Origin: JAUREX01 sp044356825
GTDB taxonomy: Bacteria; Pseudomonadota; Alphaproteobacteria; Rhodobacterales; Rhodobacteraceae
NCBI GenBank assembly: GCA_044356825.1
Contig: JBIKVM010000132.1
Location: 1 to 8,336, forward strand
DNA: 8,336 nucleotides
Reading direction: 5' to 3'
Shown here in pieces: positions 6,035 to 8,336 of this stretch. Numbering within the stretch: the first letter of the stretch is position 1; the number at the start of each line of letters is the position of its first letter. The position numbers and the translations under genes were made by a program. Under the pieces are notes generated by a model, which searched no databases, was not told the origin of the DNA, and worked only from the letters and a program-made list of their open reading frames with translations.

Positions 6035-6895
6035 TCAGGGCGTACCCTCGGTCGACAGGATCTCTTCGATGCGGGCAACATCGGAGGGGTTGTTCAACTC
6101 CCAGAATCGCCGCCCGCGATCGGGCACCTCGACGCAGAGGATGGGCACCCCGTTGACGAGAAAGCGCAACTGTTCAAGCCCCTCGACCAGTTCGATCTCG
6201 GCAGGTCCGGCCGCGCGATAGGCCGCAAGCGCCGCGGGAGAATAGGCATAGACGCCCACATGCTGAAAGACGGGAACCGCGTCGGGTTCGGTGAAGCTGC
6301 GCGGCGTCGCAGGAATGACGGCCTTCGAGAAATAGAGCGCCCGCCCCCAGGCATCGCGCACCACGGTCGTGCCGCCGACGATGCCAGCCCGCCATTCCGC
6401 GACCAGCGCCGCGTGCTGCGCGGGCGTGCAGCGCAGCACCGTTGTCGCGACCTCGGCGCCGGGGCGCATCGCCTCGATCAGCGCCTCGACGAACCACGGC
6501 GGGGTCAGCGGCGCATCGCCCTGCAGGTTGATGACGACGCGCGGTGTGAGCCCGAGGATCCCGATCGCCTCGGCGCAGCGTTCGGTGCCGTTGCGGCAAC
6601 TGGCCGAGGTCATCACCACCTCGGCGCCGAAACCCGCGCAATGGGTCTGGATGCGGCGGTCGTCGGTCGCAACATAGATCGCATCGACCCCCCGCACCGC
6701 GCACGCCGCGCGCCATGTCCGCTCGACCAGCGAGGCCTCAAGCCCCGTCGCCCCCCGGAGCGGCGCGAGCGGCTTGCCCGGAAATCGGTGCGAGGCATAG
6801 CGCGCCGGGATTATCAGGACGACCTCGGGATCGGTCTGCGCCGCGCCCGCGGCAGGTGCGGGCGAAAGGATGCGACGGGGCGATCTGCGGGGCAT
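6035..6895 (-). CDS. kdsB: 3-deoxy-manno-octulosonate cytidylyltransferase-like protein (CMP-Kdo synthetase)
   Basis: A 286-residue cytosolic nucleotidyltransferase that by family would activate Kdo (or a related octulosonate) with CTP to CMP-Kdo for lipopolysaccharide or capsule synthesis. Motifs in order: IIPARYASHRFPGKPLA (28-44, nucleotide-binding loop), VATDD (75-79), NGTER (102-106, SGTER in most), NLQGDAPL (123-130, Asp127 metal ligand), ALYFSKAVIP (186-195), HVGVYAYSPAAL (212-223) and LEQLRFLVNG (240-249). Two changes stand out: QGDEP is QGDAP, and the late VDTPED segment is LNNPSD (267-272), so the second expected metal-site Asp is Asn. It may therefore be a divergent paralogue. The first 24 residues (Arg/Pro/Ala-rich) extend beyond the usual N-terminus, and the ATG has no good ribosome binding site, but I find no better in-frame start before the first motif. 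It is downstream of ahcY on the same strand, separated by 266 nt. Confidence 0.82.
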   Translation of the reverse strand: MPRRSPRRILSPAPAAGAAQTDPEVVLIIPARYASHRFPGKPLAPLRGATGLEASLVERTWRAACAVRGVDAIYVATDDRRIQTHCAGFGAEVVMTSASCRNGTERCAEAIGILGLTPRVVINLQGDAPLTPPWFVEALIEAMRPGAEVATTVLRCTPAQHAALVAEWRAGIVGGTTVVRDAWGRALYFSKAVIPATPRSFTEPDAVPVFQHVGVYAYSPAALAAYRAAGPAEIELVEGLEQLRFLVNGVPILCVEVPDRGRRFWELNNPSDVARIEEILSTEGTP

Positions 6896-6910
6896 GTAAG
6901 GGCACGAACC

Positions 6911-6949
6911 AATCGGGGCCGCGGGCGGCCTGCTTCAAATGACCCGATT
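6911..6949 (-). promoter_or_regulatory. Nested stem-loop in the kdsB leader
   Basis: AATCGGG (6911-6917) and CCCGATT (6943-6949) are perfect 7-bp inverted arms. They enclose GCCG/CGGC (6918-6921, 6926-6929, loop CGGG) on one side of the loop. The structure ends 15 nt before the kdsB start, where no Shine-Dalgarno is seen, so it would form in the 5' leader of a kdsB mRNA. The downstream palindrome CGTTAACG (6951-6958) is another candidate protein-binding site. No T tract follows the stem on the minus strand. Confidence 0.35.
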
Positions 6950-6985
6950 TCGTTAACGGAGCGGAAACATCGGCACAAGAACCGG

Positions 6986-7028
6986 CCCGCGAAAGTGCGG
7001 GGGGGCCCGCCGAACCCCCCCCCCCCCC
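6986..7028. repeat. G7 and C14 homopolymer tracts with competing hairpins
   Basis: A run of 7 G (6999-7005) is followed 9 nt later by a run of 14 C (7015-7028). GCGGG (6997-7001) can pair with CCCGC on either side (6986-6990 or 7006-7010), and the G7 run can pair with any seven of the C14 run, so several exclusive folds exist. The tracts lie in the kdsB-ahcY intergenic region, about 100-130 nt upstream of the kdsB start. Such homopolymers are prone to length change in replication and to sequencing error. Confidence 0.75.
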
Positions 7029-7080
7029 GTTGCACCCCACGCACCACGGGAAACTCGCTGGTCCGGCCGTCCTGGCCCGA

Positions 7081-7105
7081 TGTGTTCCTGATACACCGGA
7101 ACACA
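7081..7105. repeat. 8-bp perfect inverted repeat downstream of ahcY
   Basis: TGTGTTCC (7081-7088) and GGAACACA (7098-7105) are perfect inverted arms with a 9-nt spacer. They lie 57-81 nt after the ahcY stop (minus-strand transcript), just beyond the larger hairpin. No U tract follows on either strand. It could be a second 3' stem of the ahcY mRNA or an operator of a kdsB promoter; the sequence does not decide. Confidence 0.45.
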
Positions 7106-7114
7106 GCCGAATCG

Positions 7115-7154
7115 AAGCCCCGGATGCGCGGGATTTGCCGCAAATCCGGGGCTT
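7115..7154 (-). terminator. ahcY: Strong hairpin after ahcY, probable transcript end
   Basis: AAGCCCCGGAT (7115-7125) and ATCCGGGGCTT (7144-7154) form a perfect 11-bp stem with an 18-nt loop, beginning 7 nt after the ahcY stop. A second stem, GGATTT (7131-7136) with AAATCC (7142-7147, 5-nt loop), overlaps the right arm and excludes the first. The U tract expected of an intrinsic terminator is poor (CGATTCGG follows), so it may protect the 3' end or terminate weakly. Confidence 0.55.
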
Positions 7155-7161
7155 TGCGGTG

Positions 7162-8336
7162 TCAGTAGCGGTAGTGCTCGGGCTTGAAGGGCCCCTCGGG
7201 CGCCACGCCGATGTAATCGGCCTGATCGGCCCGCATCTGCGTGAGCCTGACGCCGATCCGCGCCAGATGCAGCCGCGCGACCTTCTCGTCGAGGTGCTTG
7301 GGCAGGATGTAGACGCCCGGCGGATACTGCTCGGGCTTGGTCCAGAGTTCGATCTGCGCCAGCACCTGGTTGGTGAAGGAGGCCGACATCACGAAGGAGG
7401 GATGCCCCGTCGCGTTGCCGAGGTTCAGAAGCCGCCCCTCGGAGAGCAGGATGATGCGATTGCCCGAGGGCATCTCGATCATGTCCACCTGCTCCTTGAT
7501 GTTGGTCCAGCGGTGGTTGCGCAGGGCGGCGACCTGGATCTCGTTGTCGAAGTGGCCGATGTTGCCCACGATCGCCATGTCCTTCATGGCGCGCATGTGC
7601 TCGATGCGGATGACGTCCTTGTTGCCGGTCGCGGTGATGAAGATGTCGGCGGTCGCGAGTTCGTCCTCGAGCAGCGTCACCTCGTAGCCGTCCATCGCGG
7701 CCTGAAGGGCGCAGATCGGGTCGACCTCGGTCACCTTCACCCGCGCCCCGGCGCCGCGCAGGCTCGCGGCCGAGCCCTTGCCGACGTCGCCATAGCCGCA
7801 CACCACCGCGACCTTGCCGGCCATCATGGTGTCGGTCGCGCGGCGGATGCCGTCGACGAGCGATTCCTTGCAGCCGTACTTGTTGTCGAACTTCGACTTG
7901 GTGACGCTGTCGTTGACGTTGATCGCGGGGAAGGGCAGCAGGCCCTTCTTGTGGAGGTCATAGAGGCGCTTGACGCCCGTCGTGGTTTCCTCGGAGACGC
8001 CGCGGATCGCGTCGCGCTGGCGGGTGAACCAGCCCGGCGAGGCCGCGAGGCGCTTGCGAATCTGGTTGAAGAGGCAGACCTCCTCGTCGCTCGTGGGCAC
8101 GGCGATCAGGTCGGTCTCGCCCGCCTCGACCCGCGCACCGAGCAGGATGTAGAGCGTCGCATCCCCGCCATCGTCGAGGATCATGTTGCAGGTGCCGCCC
8201 TCGCCGCCGAAGCGGAAGATGCGGTCGGTGTAATCCCAGTAATCCGCGAGCGTCTCGCCCTTCACGGCGAAGACCGGCGTTCCGCCCGCCGCGATCGCGG
8301 CCGCCGCGTGGTCCTGGGTCGAGAAGATGTTGCACG
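7162..8336 (-). CDS. ahcY: Adenosylhomocysteinase, 5' end outside window
   Basis: SAH hydrolase, which reversibly splits S-adenosylhomocysteine into adenosine and homocysteine, relieving product inhibition of methyltransferases and feeding the methionine cycle. 390 residues plus the stop are present; the proteobacterial enzyme is about 460-470, so roughly 75 N-terminal residues lie to the right of the window. The visible protein starts CNIFSTQDHAAAAIA, a hallmark of the substrate domain. It continues with the roughly 40-residue proteobacterial insert (around ARVEAGETDLIAVPTSDEEV), NVNDSVTKSKFDN (139-151, active-site Lys and Asp), the NAD-binding GYGDVGKG (180-187), GNIGHFDNEI, HPSFVMSASFTNQ and the C-terminal GPFKPEHYRY, whose Lys/Tyr reach into the NAD site of the partner subunit. 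A GTG at 8265 lies inside the conserved region and is not the start. The promoter and any SAH-sensing leader would be outside the window. Confidence 0.97.
   Translation of the reverse strand, partial: CNIFSTQDHAAAAIAAGGTPVFAVKGETLADYWDYTDRIFRFGGEGGTCNMILDDGGDATLYILLGARVEAGETDLIAVPTSDEEVCLFNQIRKRLAASPGWFTRQRDAIRGVSEETTTGVKRLYDLHKKGLLPFPAINVNDSVTKSKFDNKYGCKESLVDGIRRATDTMMAGKVAVVCGYGDVGKGSAASLRGAGARVKVTEVDPICALQAAMDGYEVTLLEDELATADIFITATGNKDVIRIEHMRAMKDMAIVGNIGHFDNEIQVAALRNHRWTNIKEQVDMIEMPSGNRIILLSEGRLLNLGNATGHPSFVMSASFTNQVLAQIELWTKPEQYPPGVYILPKHLDEKVARLHLARIGVRLTQMRADQADYIGVAPEGPFKPEHYRY

Noticed and set aside
6896..7161. A SAH or SAM riboswitch linked to ahcY
   Set aside because: These lie upstream of ahcY, whose 5' end is outside the window; this stretch is downstream of ahcY and shows no recognisable SAH or SAM-II core.
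5438..7168. A 576-codon open frame on the plus strand across fmt, the small membrane gene and antisense to kdsB
   Set aside because: It overlaps fmt out of frame and runs opposite to the well-motivated kdsB; its translation is low-complexity Arg/Gly/Pro, as expected of high-GC shadow frames.

Overview
The window reads as chromosome of a high-GC alphaproteobacterium, most likely Rhodobacterales (Rhodobacteraceae/Paracoccaceae-like). The reasons are the strong G/C bias at third codon positions, the SMC head ending with THHAVTMARMDRLFGVTMAEQGVSQLVSVDL-type residues, a proteobacterial-type S-adenosylhomocysteinase, and a degenerate receiver protein and small unknown protein next to smc. This placement is inference from protein character; no rRNA or other marker is present.

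Layout, left to right. (1) Positions 2-2011 (+): the C-terminal 669 residues of the chromosome condensation ATPase SMC, from just before the hinge to the stop; the N-terminal half lies outside the window. (2) 2012-2137: an AT-richer gap with an inverted pair of DnaA-box-like sequences, a GGTTAACC palindrome and one GANTC site. (3) 2138-2548 (+): a receiver-fold protein that has lost all phosphorylation residues. (4) 2639-2989 (+): a 116-residue protein of unknown function with a strong ribosome binding site. (5) 2993-4165 (-): a MalY/PatB-type PLP-dependent C-S lyase/aminotransferase, convergent with the previous gene (stops 3 nt apart, hairpin at the junction). (6) 4166-4266: the divergent promoter region. 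(7) 4267-6005 (+): a likely operon of peptide deformylase (def), methionyl-tRNA formyltransferase (fmt) and a small GlsB/YeaQ-like membrane protein. (8) 6035-6895 (-): a CMP-Kdo synthetase-like cytidylyltransferase with changed metal-site residues. (9) 6896-7161: a 266-bp intergenic region with several inverted repeats and G7/C14 homopolymer tracts. (10) 7162-8336 (-): adenosylhomocysteinase (ahcY), 5' end cut by the window.

Functionally this is mostly a housekeeping neighbourhood. Def and Fmt are the two halves of the N-formylmethionine cycle: Fmt adds formyl to initiator Met-tRNA and Def removes it from nascent proteins. AhcY clears S-adenosylhomocysteine, and the PatB-type enzyme acts on sulfur amino acids, so both touch methionine metabolism, though they are not co-transcribed. 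I see no CRISPR array, tRNA, rRNA, insertion sequence, phage gene or defence cassette, and no convincing new multi-gene system. The points most worth a second look are the SD-covering fold before the small membrane protein, a 10-bp tandem duplication that sets the C-terminal frame of the pseudo-receiver, the G7/C14 tract, and the divergent KdsB.
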